This document shows positions 1 to 7,083 of a stretch of 10,702 bases of DNA, one piece after another. Origin of the DNA: Calditrichota bacterium (lineage in GTDB: Bacteria; Zhuqueibacterota; Zhuqueibacteria; Zhuqueibacterales; Geothermadaptataceae). Below the pieces are notes generated by a model that worked only from the letters and a program-made list of their open reading frames with translations, was not told where the DNA came from and made no database searches. The stretch covers positions 1-10,702 of the forward strand of contig QQUM01000115.1 in assembly GCA_008501545.1 (NCBI GenBank), given 5' to 3'. The position numbers were made by a program, and so were the translations under genes. Within the stretch, counting starts at the first letter, position 1; the number at the start of each line of letters is the position of its first letter.

Positions 1-418
1 CGGACAAAAAGATGCACAACAAGTCGTTGTTATTCGCCGCATGATCGAAGATCTGAAATTTAATCTTGAATTGAAAATTTGTCCGATAGCCCGTGAAGAT
101 GATGGCCTGGCAATGAGTTCACGCAATACAAACTTGACACCCGCTGCACGCAAGCAAGCACCGGTGCTTTTCCAGGCATTGAGCACAGCGAGGAATCAAG
201 TTGCAAGTGGTGAGAAGCGTGCAGCAGAGGTCAAAAAAAATATGCAGCATACTATTGAAAAGGCCGATTTGGCTCGCATTGATTATCTCAGTATTGCGGA
301 TCCGGTGACATTACAGGAACTGGATGTAATTGAAAACGAAGCGCTTCTCTCGCTGGCGGTTTATTTTGGTGAAGTCAGACTAATTGACAATGTTCTATTT
401 TCTCGAAGCAGGCGGTAA
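1..418 (+). CDS. panC: Pantoate--beta-alanine ligase, C-terminal part (5' end outside window)
   Basis: This enzyme (pantothenate synthetase) condenses pantoate with beta-alanine using ATP, the last step of cytosolic pantothenate (vitamin B5) synthesis. The frame is open from base 2 and gives 138 residues. It begins directly in the family motif GQKDAQQ (fragment residues 1-7), followed by the VIRRMIEDL helix and the conserved REDDGLAMSSRN segment (31-42), which contains the ATP-binding SSRN element. The end, with FGEVRLIDNVLF, matches the usual PanC C terminus. Full-length PanC is about 280 residues, so roughly the first half lies to the left of the window. The ATG at base 41 is internal and is not the gene start. 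The last 44 bases overlap the convergent radical SAM gene, so no room is left for a terminator of its own. I see no damage in the visible part. The assignment is secure. Confidence 0.95.
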   Translation, partial: GQKDAQQVVVIRRMIEDLKFNLELKICPIAREDDGLAMSSRNTNLTPAARKQAPVLFQALSTARNQVASGEKRAAEVKKNMQHTIEKADLARIDYLSIADPVTLQELDVIENEALLSLAVYFGEVRLIDNVLFSRSRR

Positions 419-1655
419 GCATCGTCTCTTCAAAAATTTCATTCGTCTCGTAATATCCCCCAAAAGTGCGCTGCCAGATGTCCGCTTTTTCCATGCATAG
501 ATAGAAAAACACCTTATCCTGCCATGGTGCGAAGGCTTCGTATTGTGCTGAAAACATTTTAACCTTCAGATCGTCGCTGTAAGTATACTTTCCATGGGGA
601 TCGGGAACGAGTGGCATTTGCAAAATTTTGCCTGGCAAACCGAGATTGCGAATTTTCTTGATGACCGGTTTGATAAAGGTCACTGAGCCGAACGAGATAA
701 ACAGAATCTCCTCCGGTGAAAAACGCTGCTGGATTTTGTGTGCGATTGCAGGGTAGGCTTCCTCCCACCCATCGTAATAAATCATCGGATGGAAATGAAA
801 ACCAACTTTTATGCCGCGGTCTGCAACCGATCGTGCTGCATTGATTCTTTTGTGTAAAGGCGCAGTAAAATGCTCTTCGTTGTCGATGATGATTTGTGGA
901 TTGAGGGACCAGGTACAAAGAATATTCGAGGGAACATCGTGCTCCAGAAAAAACTGCACATTATCTGATTTCGTTTTGAATTCCAGTAAAATATTGGGAT
1001 TCTGCCTTGCCCAGTCACACAAGGCATCGAGATTGTTGAACCTGTTTCCCCAGGCGAGGGAATCGGATGACTGCCCTGTGCCGAAGTGGTATTTCTTTTC
1101 GGGGTCGAGAGGGATTTGTTGCAGCTTTTCGTGCAAATCTTCATCGAAAGTAATCCGGTTGCTGTAAAAGGTTTGGATTGTGCAATAACTGCAGCCGAAG
1201 ATACAGTTTTCAACAGCATCGATTGTGCGCAAATTACAGCACACGGTTTTGGGGCTTGCTACGGGACACTGGCCGTAAATTTTTTTCTCAGATTTTTCCT
1301 GAACGATTTGGCTTTTCTCACGCTTTTTTGGCCGGTTGATGCCTTCTTTCGGGTAGGATTTCGCTGCATGTCGTAAACCGTCGATATGTGAATGCAAAAG
1401 GGATAGAAAAGCTTTTTTTCGTTGCACAGGCTCAAATGGAAGCTTATTGGTGACACTGAAATAAAAGGATTGTACATCAGGTTCACTCCACATCGTGAGA
1501 TCACGTTGGGTTTCGACTACCTGCCGTAATTCCTGCAACGTGAAGCGGAGCTCAAATGCCAGTTTTTTTATGAATTCCTGATGATCCTGTGTGAGCTTCA
1601 GGAAGGCGGTATTGCTGCTAATTTTTACGAATTTATCAGTATAGTCAGTCTTCAT
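375..1655 (-). CDS. Spore photoproduct lyase-like radical SAM protein
   Basis: A 426-residue protein of the SPL (SplB, COG1533) radical SAM family. Members use a [4Fe-4S] cluster and S-adenosylmethionine to make a 5'-deoxyadenosyl radical; the founding member reverses the thymine spore photoproduct in DNA. Visible here are the cluster motif CxxxCxxC at C151/C155/C158, a glycine/serine segment FGTGQSSDSL (191-200) in the region expected to contact SAM, the strand LLEFKTKSD (223-231), a GFHFHPMIYYDGW segment (285-297) and a C-terminal block FGGYYETNE (398-406). Residues 1-125 are a mostly helical, charged extension ending in a lysine-rich linker (about 109-125). C130, C139 and C140 precede the cluster motif. 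The first cluster cysteine is at residue 151, against about 91 in Bacillus SplB. I find no cysteine at the spacing of the SplB hydrogen-donor Cys141, so photoproduct repair is uncertain. An AAGGA ribosome site (1660-1664) supports the start. The 3' end overlaps panC by 44 bp. Confidence 0.85.
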   Translation of the reverse strand: MKTDYTDKFVKISSNTAFLKLTQDHQEFIKKLAFELRFTLQELRQVVETQRDLTMWSEPDVQSFYFSVTNKLPFEPVQRKKAFLSLLHSHIDGLRHAAKSYPKEGINRPKKREKSQIVQEKSEKKIYGQCPVASPKTVCCNLRTIDAVENCIFGCSYCTIQTFYSNRITFDEDLHEKLQQIPLDPEKKYHFGTGQSSDSLAWGNRFNNLDALCDWARQNPNILLEFKTKSDNVQFFLEHDVPSNILCTWSLNPQIIIDNEEHFTAPLHKRINAARSVADRGIKVGFHFHPMIYYDGWEEAYPAIAHKIQQRFSPEEILFISFGSVTFIKPVIKKIRNLGLPGKILQMPLVPDPHGKYTYSDDLKVKMFSAQYEAFAPWQDKVFFYLCMEKADIWQRTFGGYYETNEIFEETMLTACFEKIEHCQLV

Positions 1656-1727
1656 TCTTTCCTTTAAATCGAATTTTTTTAAAAGCCTCGTGCCGGTCGT
1701 GGATTTGTTTGCATCTTTATGAAAAGT

Positions 1728-1759
1728 CTACTATGGAAGCACGTCTTTACGCTTCGTAG
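1728..1759 (-). terminator. Weak imperfect hairpin, possible terminator after the isochorismatase-like gene
   Basis: An imperfect inverted repeat lies in the 155-bp gap between the two minus-strand genes. Arms GAAGC (1736-1740) and GCTTC (1751-1755) are extended by CTAC (1728-1731) and GTAG (1756-1759) across a 4-nt bulge. On the minus strand it is followed only by a short T4 run, so it could attenuate transcription but is not a strong intrinsic terminator. The rest of the gap holds T-rich stretches on the plus strand (about 1673-1680 and 1781-1796) and no convincing promoter hexamer pair. Confidence 0.25.
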
Positions 1760-1810
1760 AATAATGAGCGTAATGCAAGTATTTTTTTCCTTTTTTATAT
1801 CTGCCGGAGG

Positions 1811-2350
1811 CTATTTGATCAATCGCAGAATCTGCTTAAATTCCGGCCCATCTGCCCGGTTAAGCAATTCCAGAAGCGTCGTTTCCACGCACGTCACTTT
1901 ACCACCGCATTCACGAATTTTGTCGATGCCAATCTGTTTGTTAGCGGCTGTTCGGGAACTCACCGCATCCGCAATGACATGGGTTTGGTAGCCCTGCTCC
2001 TGCAGATCAGCTGCTGTAAGATAGACACAGACGTGGCTTTCAATACCGGCAAGCAACACATCAGTGCAGTTTAATGCCGCGAGTCTGGTATTAAATTGCG
2101 CATCACCGCAGCAGCTAAAAGACATTTTATTTATCGGTTTGTGATTTGGCAATGCTTCTCGCAACTCGGGAATCGTTTCACCGAGTCCGGCAGGATTTTG
2201 CTGCATCCAAATGATCGGTATATCAAGGACCTGCGCGCCTTTTGCCATGCGCTGCAAGTTTAGGAATAAAATTTCTGTGTCATACACAATTTGCGCAAGC
2301 TTCCCCTGAATATCGATGAATACCAGGGCCGTTTTATCTTTTTTTAGCAT
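1811..2350 (-). CDS. Isochorismatase-like cysteine hydrolase
   Basis: A 179-residue single-domain hydrolase of the isochorismatase-like (cysteine hydrolase) superfamily. The expected catalytic triad can be placed at D13 (in VFIDIQ), K75 (in INKMSFS) and C108 (in GIESHVCV), with the usual spacing. The family includes isochorismatases, nicotinamidases, YcaC-type proteins and the eukaryotic ISOC1/ISOC2 proteins. The motif GIESHVCVYLTAADL, the following ADAVSSR (127-133) and the ending PEFKQILRLIK look closest to the ISOC1/2-like subgroup, whose substrate is not established. No signal peptide is visible, so it should be cytosolic. The ATG start has an AAAGG sequence nine bases upstream (plus-strand 2360-2364). 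It is divergent from the methyltransferase and upstream of the radical SAM gene with a 155-bp gap, so co-transcription with the latter is possible but not shown. The family is secure; the substrate is unknown. Confidence 0.9.
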   Translation of the reverse strand: MLKKDKTALVFIDIQGKLAQIVYDTEILFLNLQRMAKGAQVLDIPIIWMQQNPAGLGETIPELREALPNHKPINKMSFSCCGDAQFNTRLAALNCTDVLLAGIESHVCVYLTAADLQEQGYQTHVIADAVSSRTAANKQIGIDKIRECGGKVTCVETTLLELLNRADGPEFKQILRLIK

Positions 2351-2500
2351 TGAATTCTACCTTTACTCATTGTGGTTTTTTTATCCGTTTTTAAAAAGTA
2401 ATTAAAATATTCTAATTCATCAAGTTTTGTTCTCCGATAAAGTAGCGGTACTCTTCTCAAATTTCGATTATTCAATCACTTCTCAACGAATGCACTAAAA

Positions 2501-3640
2501 ATGCTTGAAATTAAACAGAACCCAAATTGGCCAATCGAGGCAACTGAGTTCATTGCAAACAAAAACTTTCAGGGAGCGCTTGGCCTGGGATTGCAAACTA
2601 TGCAAACCCGGCCGGGTGATGTACAGGCATATGAGCTTGCTGCTTATGTTTTATACCGCGTTTGGTTGTTTCGTTCCGCCAGCGAATTTATACGCCGGGG
2701 CATGGCACTTGGGAGCGGCAAATCAGACTATTTGCATGACTATAAAATGAAGTTGGAGTCCAATTCCATCCCGCTGCATGAAGGATTGCCGGTATTGACC
2801 TCGGATGCTATTTGTTCATTTTGGTTGTCAGAAGCATCTGATGGCACCTATTCCTCGGAGCAAACCCTGGTCTTCGAAGAAAATTTAAATCATTTGCTGG
2901 CCTATTTTGATGGCCACATCGGGTATGAACAGATGCCAGCCGACATGCAGTTGATAATTAAAAAAGCCTGTTTTCTCGATCAGATGTGGGATTTTTCTCA
3001 GTCACGTGTTGTCGTTGATCTTGGTGGATTTGATGGCATTTTAGCGTGGACACTATACAAGTTACATCCGAACATTGATAAAATTTTTCTAATTGATACG
3101 GTATTTCCGCAAGCTGCTCCGGAATTTTACATTCAGCACGATATTCCCATCGAATGTGTTCAGGCTGATTTACGGGAAGTCGATTATAACAATCTCCCAC
3201 AAGCAGACACTTTCCTACTTGTCGATGTCGCAGAGCATGTACCGGAGAAAGCGTTTGAGACGATATTGTCGTCCTGCATGCTGGCGAATGCCCAGAGCCG
3301 TTTTTATATTTACACACCATCGCTGAATCACAATAATTTGGAGCGGTACCGACCGGAAATATCTTCTTTGCCGCTCTATAATTTTGATTTTTGGGTATGG
3401 ACAGGATCCGCATTATCCCCGGCAAATATCGCCCACGTGCCGTCGCATGTATCCTATAAATCAACCGGGTGGTTGCAGCAGGTCTTCAATGCGCAGGCTT
3501 TTCACTGTCATTCAATTGTTGAAATGCAAAATGGCAACGTGATGCCGGGCAGGCTGTATTTTTCTACCCATAAAGCGATGAAGGAGAATATATGGCAGGC
3601 GCAAGGATTACTGGAGGGTGTTCTTGAGTTTCAGATTTAA
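2501..3640 (+). CDS. Class I SAM-dependent methyltransferase with helical (TPR-like) N-terminal region
   Basis: A 379-residue protein. Residues about 10-90 form paired helices with TPR-like spacing (ALGLGLQTM, then AYELAAYVLYRVWLFRSASEFIRRGMALG). Residues about 165-290 are a Rossmann-type methyltransferase: motif I VVDLGGFDG (171-179), an acidic residue ending strand 2 (D199 in FLIDT), QADLRE (221-226) in the motif II region, and LLVDVAEHVPE (239-249), which resembles the D-x-x-EH-x-P signature of many small-molecule methyltransferases. The C-terminal 90 residues are rich in aromatics (FDFWVW, 295-300) and probably complete the substrate pocket. No signal peptide or membrane segment is visible. 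No sugar, lipid or polyketide genes sit beside it to suggest a substrate. No clear Shine-Dalgarno precedes the ATG; the start was chosen because it gives the longest sensible N terminus. The gene ends just before a bidirectional terminator. Substrate unknown. Confidence 0.82.
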   Translation: MLEIKQNPNWPIEATEFIANKNFQGALGLGLQTMQTRPGDVQAYELAAYVLYRVWLFRSASEFIRRGMALGSGKSDYLHDYKMKLESNSIPLHEGLPVLTSDAICSFWLSEASDGTYSSEQTLVFEENLNHLLAYFDGHIGYEQMPADMQLIIKKACFLDQMWDFSQSRVVVDLGGFDGILAWTLYKLHPNIDKIFLIDTVFPQAAPEFYIQHDIPIECVQADLREVDYNNLPQADTFLLVDVAEHVPEKAFETILSSCMLANAQSRFYIYTPSLNHNNLERYRPEISSLPLYNFDFWVWTGSALSPANIAHVPSHVSYKSTGWLQQVFNAQAFHCHSIVEMQNGNVMPGRLYFSTHKAMKENIWQAQGLLEGVLEFQI

Positions 3641-3653
3641 AATTGGATATAAA

Positions 3654-3687
3654 AAAACCTTTCCGGTTCGGTATCCGGAAAGGTTTT
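3654..3687. terminator. Bidirectional rho-independent terminator
   Basis: A perfect 13-bp inverted repeat has the left arm AAAACCTTTCCGG (3654-3666), an 8-nt loop (3667-3674) and the right arm CCGGAAAGGTTTT (3675-3687). It lies between the convergent methyltransferase (stop at 3640) and OmpA-family gene (stop at 3719). On the plus strand the stem ends in TTTT; on the minus strand it is followed by a run of seven T, so it should work in both directions and more strongly for the OmpA-family transcript. Confidence 0.9.
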
Positions 3688-3718
3688 CATTTCAATAAAT
3701 CTTCGTCCGATGCGTTTT

Positions 3719-5194
3719 CTATTGCATTCCAGCAGAATCCTGTGCCCATGATGGAATGATCACGACGTCAATACGTCTGTTTTTTGCCCGGCCTTCTTTC
3801 GTCTCATTGGATTCGATGGGGCGGCTCTCGCCGTAACCCACACTTTGAATTCGCGCCTGTGGAATCCCCATATTGGCAATCAAATACTGTTTTACAGCAT
3901 TGGCCCGGTCCTCAGAGAGTCTGCGGTTTTGTACCTCACTTCCCTGCGCATCCGTATGCCCTTCAATGACGATTGAACTTGCCGGAAATTTTTTCAGGGA
4001 ATTTTGTACCTTGGTCAACAGAGAGAAAAAGCGTGGTTCAATTATCGATTGGCCAATACCGAAGGTCAGGCCGTAAAGCCGGATAATGATGTTTTCACGG
4101 TCTCTGAGAACGCGGCCTTCATCGCGAGTGAACATCGATGAAACTTCGCGCATGAGCGCTTCACGCTGGCGTTTCTTTTCAAGTACGTCCCGCAGCGATT
4201 GTTCAGTTGCTGTCAGGTTACCCAGTTGTCCTTCAAGATCAGAAACTTTTTGCTGCAACGAGGCGATCTCGTTATTTCGTTTTTCAATGATTTGCAGTGC
4301 TTTTCTCAGATTGCTCTTTGTTTCATTGATTTTATCAACGACCAAATTGGTCGGTTCTTCAAGACCTTTATCGAAAGCGGTCGCAACACCAATAGCCGCG
4401 CCGATTTTTTCCACCGGTTTTTCAGCGATGAGATAGACATCTTCGTATGTCATGTCGGCATCTTTAAATCGCGCAATCTGATCATTCAGATAGAGTGCGT
4501 GTGATGCTTCATATTTCGCTTTTTGCGCATTTTTTCGTGCTTCAGTATTATCGTAACGATTTTGCCGCAGCAAATCTTCGGCAAGCTTTGCCAACTCACG
4601 GGCCCGGTTCAGGGTTTTTTCAGCATTTTTTTCAACTTTTGCGCGGTCGGCTTTCTCCAGGAGTGTCCAGGCGGGTGTGAGAAAATTGGTTTTAATCGCA
4701 TCCAGTTCCGCCCGGCGGAAGAGGGCTTCCGCTTCACCAGCTCTTGATTTTGCCGATTTGCCATCACCTTTTTCGAGCTTACCTGTTGCTTCCATAAATT
4801 TTGATTCGGCATTTCGCCATGACTCATCGGCAAATTTTGCAGCACCGGCGCTTATAGCATCGTTGCGGGCGGAAATGGTTTTTGAAAGCGCAACCTCTGC
4901 TACTTTGATGGTCTCGCGACAGCGGGTGAGGTAATTTTCAACCTGCTTCAGGCGTCTACGAACCTGATCGAGGTTACGACCTTTGCGAAATTCCTCATCT
5001 GCCTTCTGATAAAACTCTGTTGCCTTTTTAAAGGCTTCCGGTGCGAGAACATCGCCATTTTTTTCCTTGATTTCATCCATGTATTTATCAGTTTGCCCAA
5101 AGGTTTGATCACGCAAGCTTTGCTGGGACAGGAGTGGACTCCAGGCTGTCAGGGCAAGCAGTATGCAGAAAAGAGTTATCCTACTCGTTTTCAT
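3719..5194 (-). CDS. OmpA-family protein with DUF4398-like region and coiled coil
   Basis: A 491-residue exported protein. It starts with a signal peptide (MKTSR, then a hydrophobic stretch, with cleavage probable after about S23 before QQ); no lipobox is seen. Residues about 35-170 are helical, with repeated A/K/E-rich segments like those of DUF4398 domains (for example EAFKKATEFYQKADEEFRKG). Further A/K-rich helices run to about 235, and a coiled coil spans about 288-348. The C terminus (about 365-480) is an OmpA-type peptidoglycan-binding domain: IEGHTDAQGS (410-419) with the binding Asp415, NRRLSEDRANAV (423-434) with the binding Arg430, and KNRRIDVVI (471-479). It probably sits in the periplasm, tied non-covalently to peptidoglycan. 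I chose the ATG at 5194 over the one at 5206 because GGAG (plus-strand 5201-5204) lies six bases before it and because it starts the signal peptide cleanly. The gene stands alone, with its own upstream region and a strong terminator. Confidence 0.9.
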   Translation of the reverse strand: MKTSRITLFCILLALTAWSPLLSQQSLRDQTFGQTDKYMDEIKEKNGDVLAPEAFKKATEFYQKADEEFRKGRNLDQVRRRLKQVENYLTRCRETIKVAEVALSKTISARNDAISAGAAKFADESWRNAESKFMEATGKLEKGDGKSAKSRAGEAEALFRRAELDAIKTNFLTPAWTLLEKADRAKVEKNAEKTLNRARELAKLAEDLLRQNRYDNTEARKNAQKAKYEASHALYLNDQIARFKDADMTYEDVYLIAEKPVEKIGAAIGVATAFDKGLEEPTNLVVDKINETKSNLRKALQIIEKRNNEIASLQQKVSDLEGQLGNLTATEQSLRDVLEKKRQREALMREVSSMFTRDEGRVLRDRENIIIRLYGLTFGIGQSIIEPRFFSLLTKVQNSLKKFPASSIVIEGHTDAQGSEVQNRRLSEDRANAVKQYLIANMGIPQARIQSVGYGESRPIESNETKEGRAKNRRIDVVIIPSWAQDSAGMQ

Positions 5195-5232
5195 AAAAGT
5201 CTCCATTTTAAATTGCTGGATTTTTAATTTTT

Positions 5233-5255
5233 ATTATACATCCGGGGAAATGTAT
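5233..5255 (-). promoter_or_regulatory. Candidate -10 box and overlapping inverted repeat upstream of the OmpA-family gene
   Basis: On the minus strand a perfect TATAAT hexamer (plus-strand 5233-5238) lies about 39 bases before the OmpA-family start codon. No good -35 hexamer is seen at 16-18 bases. A short inverted repeat, ATACAT (5236-5241) and ATGTAT (5250-5255) with an 8-nt spacer, overlaps it and could be an operator. Such A+T-rich matches arise easily by chance. Confidence 0.35.
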
Positions 5256-5318
5256 GAAATTGTAATTTTTATCTTCTGAATGCAATTTCAGCGTAACGAT
5301 ATAACACAATGAGGTAAA

Positions 5319-5369
5319 ATGCAATACTTTATTTACAAAAATATATGTAAATTAACACACTCAGGATAG
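5319..5369 (+). other. Possible 16-codon leader ORF before the epimerase gene
   Basis: In the 237-bp A+T-rich divergent region, a GAGG sequence (5311-5314) lies four bases before an ATG that opens a 16-codon frame ending in TAG at 5367-5369. This is 62 bases before the epimerase start. The peptide (MQYFIYKN...) has no run of one amino acid that would suggest classical attenuation. An inverted repeat ATTTAC/GTAAAT (5331-5336 and 5347-5352) lies inside it. It may be chance. Confidence 0.15.
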
Positions 5370-5431
5370 TAATAATTGATTGTTTTTTTTTACGTTATTT
5401 TGGTGCAAAGTGAAAAAAAAGTGGAGAGAAT

Positions 5432-6343
5432 ATGAAGATAGTGATTGCCGGAGGAAGCGGGTTTTTAGGTGGTCGGTTAGTCGATAGTTTTTTACAAAAT
5501 GCGCATGCAGTTACGGTTATCTCCCGCAAACCGCAAAATATAAAAGTTCAGCTGGCTGGTAGCGAGATTGTCTCCTGGAATGACCTCGAAAAAAATACAA
5601 GTGGAAATATCTTGTCTGATACGGATGTGGTTATAAATTTGGCGGGAGAAAGTATTGGTGACAAACGGTGGACGAAGGAGCAAAAATCCAACTTGCTTTC
5701 CAGCCGAATTGACCCGACCGACAAGCTTGTCGAATGGGTGAATAACAGCACGGCTCGTCCGGCAAAATTTATAAATGCGTCCGCTGTTGGATATTATGGG
5801 AATTCGGGTGGTGAAGTCTTGAATGAAAGCAGCCTGGCAGGCGATGATTTTTTAGCCGAAATATGTGTTGCGTGGGAAAAGCATGCAGCCAGGCTCGACC
5901 AGAGTCATACAAAACTTATTCTTTTGCGAATCGGTGTTGTGCTCGATCCCCAGGAAGGCGCTTTGCAGAAAATGGTACTGCCCTTCAAGTTTTTTGCTGG
6001 CGGAAAACTGGGCTCAGGTGATCAATGGATCTCATGGATTCATATTGACGACCTGGTGGCCATTTTTAATTTTCTAATTAACATGCACGAGATCGCGGGA
6101 ATTGTCAATGCGACTGCACCAAATCCAGTGACCAATTCCCGTTTAACAAAAGCAATCGCCAATACTTTAAACCGACCTGCTCTATTTCCTGTGCCCGCTT
6201 TCGCATTGAAGTTACTCCTGGGTGAGCAATCTTTATTGGTCTTAAACGGCCAGCGGGTAATGCCCGAAAATTTATTACAAGCGGGCTTTTCATTCAATTT
6301 TCCGGAAATCGATGCTGCGCTTGATGATCTTTACCACAAGTAA
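5432..6343 (+). CDS. TIGR01777-family NAD(P)-dependent epimerase/oxidoreductase (YfcH/SDR39U1-like)
   Basis: A 303-residue extended short-chain dehydrogenase of the TIGR01777 family (E. coli YfcH, human SDR39U1). The N-terminal dinucleotide-binding motif GGSGFLGG is at residues 7-14. Family signatures follow: NLAGESIGDKRW (69-80), the active-site region ASAVGYYGN (116-124) with the catalytic tyrosine of the YxxxK-related site altered as usual in this family, LRIGVVLD (165-172), WISWIHIDDL (199-208), NATAPNPVTN (226-235) and the C-terminal R-V-P-L-A-G-F helix (275-286). Length matches the family norm of about 300. The physiological substrate of these enzymes is not known. GGAG (5423-5426) five bases before the ATG supports the start. 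No signal peptide is visible. The stop codon is 2 nt from that of the convergent phosphatase gene, and no terminator is seen between them. Confidence 0.93.
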   Translation: MKIVIAGGSGFLGGRLVDSFLQNAHAVTVISRKPQNIKVQLAGSEIVSWNDLEKNTSGNILSDTDVVINLAGESIGDKRWTKEQKSNLLSSRIDPTDKLVEWVNNSTARPAKFINASAVGYYGNSGGEVLNESSLAGDDFLAEICVAWEKHAARLDQSHTKLILLRIGVVLDPQEGALQKMVLPFKFFAGGKLGSGDQWISWIHIDDLVAIFNFLINMHEIAGIVNATAPNPVTNSRLTKAIANTLNRPALFPVPAFALKLLLGEQSLLVLNGQRVMPENLLQAGFSFNFPEIDAALDDLYHK

Positions 6344-6345
6344 GC

Positions 6346-7083
6346 TTATTTGTACTTGCGTTCCCAGCTGCCGTACGTTGGATTGGGCAGGACAAAAAAT
6401 TGAGTGCCCCAACGTTGGTCATCGTGTGCATCCCCCAAAACCTTTTGCAGTCCGGCATCGCCATCGACAGCATAAAAATCTTTCAGGTTATCGCCGAAAA
6501 GTGCAATGATGTTTTTCGGGGGCTGGCCTTCGCAGCGACCGGTGCCGCGCATAACCTCCTGGCGGCGCAGCACTTTAGTATCGCTCTTATCCCGCCTGCA
6601 TAAAATCACATCTTTCTCATTCCATAAGCCCAGCATTTTTAAATTATCTATCGTCGCTTCTTCCAACGGGGCATCACGGTTTGTGATGAATGCGACATAG
6701 GCATTCTTACCAAGTGCGCGAACATTATCAAGAAATTGCTTTACACCCGGTATCGCTGTCGCTTCCCGTCTTTCAACCCAGGCCGCCCAGGTTTCGTCGC
6801 TAAAGTTGGCCTTTTTTTTGAATAATTCGACCTCATACTGTACATTGTTAAGGACAGTCTCGTCAATGTCGAGGACTACTGCCCAGGCACCGGTTTCCTT
6901 TTGTGCCGATTCACGAACAATATCCCATGCGAGTGTATAGATTTGTTTGCATGAACCGATGTATTCGGCAGAACTCGTCACCCAACGCACACCTTTTGGC
7001 ATTTCCGGTTTTTGGGCGGTTTTTTCGCTTGCAGAGCAGCCGAGTATGAGAATGATCGATCCGGCGAACAGAAGTTTTTTCAT
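6346..7083 (-). CDS. 5'-nucleotidase / acid phosphatase lipoprotein, e(P4) family (HAD superfamily)
   Basis: A 245-residue lipoprotein. A short signal sequence ends in a lipobox ILGC with the lipidated Cys at residue 16, so it should be anchored in a membrane facing the periplasm or outside. The class B/C-type HAD acid phosphatase motifs follow in order: VVLDIDETVLNN (69-80) with nucleophile D72 and acid/base D74; FITNRD (132-137) with T134; a lysine in the RRDKSDTKVLRR segment (163-174); and GDNLKDF (197-203) with metal-binding D198 and D202. Relatives such as Haemophilus e(P4) remove phosphate from nucleoside monophosphates and NMN. Length is normal for the family. It is the last gene of the minus-strand unit: its ATG overlaps the stop of the nucleotidyltransferase gene in ATGA (7080-7083), suggesting translational coupling. 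The next gene is convergent, with a 2-nt gap. Family secure; in vivo substrate inferred. Confidence 0.92.
   Translation of the reverse strand: MKKLLFAGSIILILGCSASEKTAQKPEMPKGVRWVTSSAEYIGSCKQIYTLAWDIVRESAQKETGAWAVVLDIDETVLNNVQYEVELFKKKANFSDETWAAWVERREATAIPGVKQFLDNVRALGKNAYVAFITNRDAPLEEATIDNLKMLGLWNEKDVILCRRDKSDTKVLRRQEVMRGTGRCEGQPPKNIIALFGDNLKDFYAVDGDAGLQKVLGDAHDDQRWGTQFFVLPNPTYGSWERKYK

Noticed and set aside
809..1219. Open frame of 136 codons on minus inside the radical SAM gene, and a 118-codon frame on plus at 811-1167
   Set aside because: Both overlap the radical SAM coding region, whose motifs are clear; their translations show no domain-like pattern and read as out-of-frame shadows.
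1719..1991. 90-codon open frame on plus starting in the gap between the radical SAM and isochorismatase-like genes
   Set aside because: More than half overlaps the isochorismatase-like gene antisense, including its C-terminal motifs; no ribosome site or domain-like pattern.
2351..2500. Promoter pair in the divergent region, for example TTGTTC (2427-2432) and TACTCT (2449-2454)
   Set aside because: The -10 candidate matches only three of six consensus bases. The region is A+T-rich and must hold divergent promoters, but I cannot place them.
2958..3464. 168-codon open frame on minus inside the methyltransferase gene
   Set aside because: It is antisense to the methyltransferase core motifs, and its translation is rich in Cys, His and Arg with no recognisable domain.
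4086..4436. 116-codon open frame on plus, antisense to the OmpA-family gene
   Set aside because: A Ser/Arg/Phe-rich translation typical of the reverse complement of a K/E/A-rich helical protein; no independent support.
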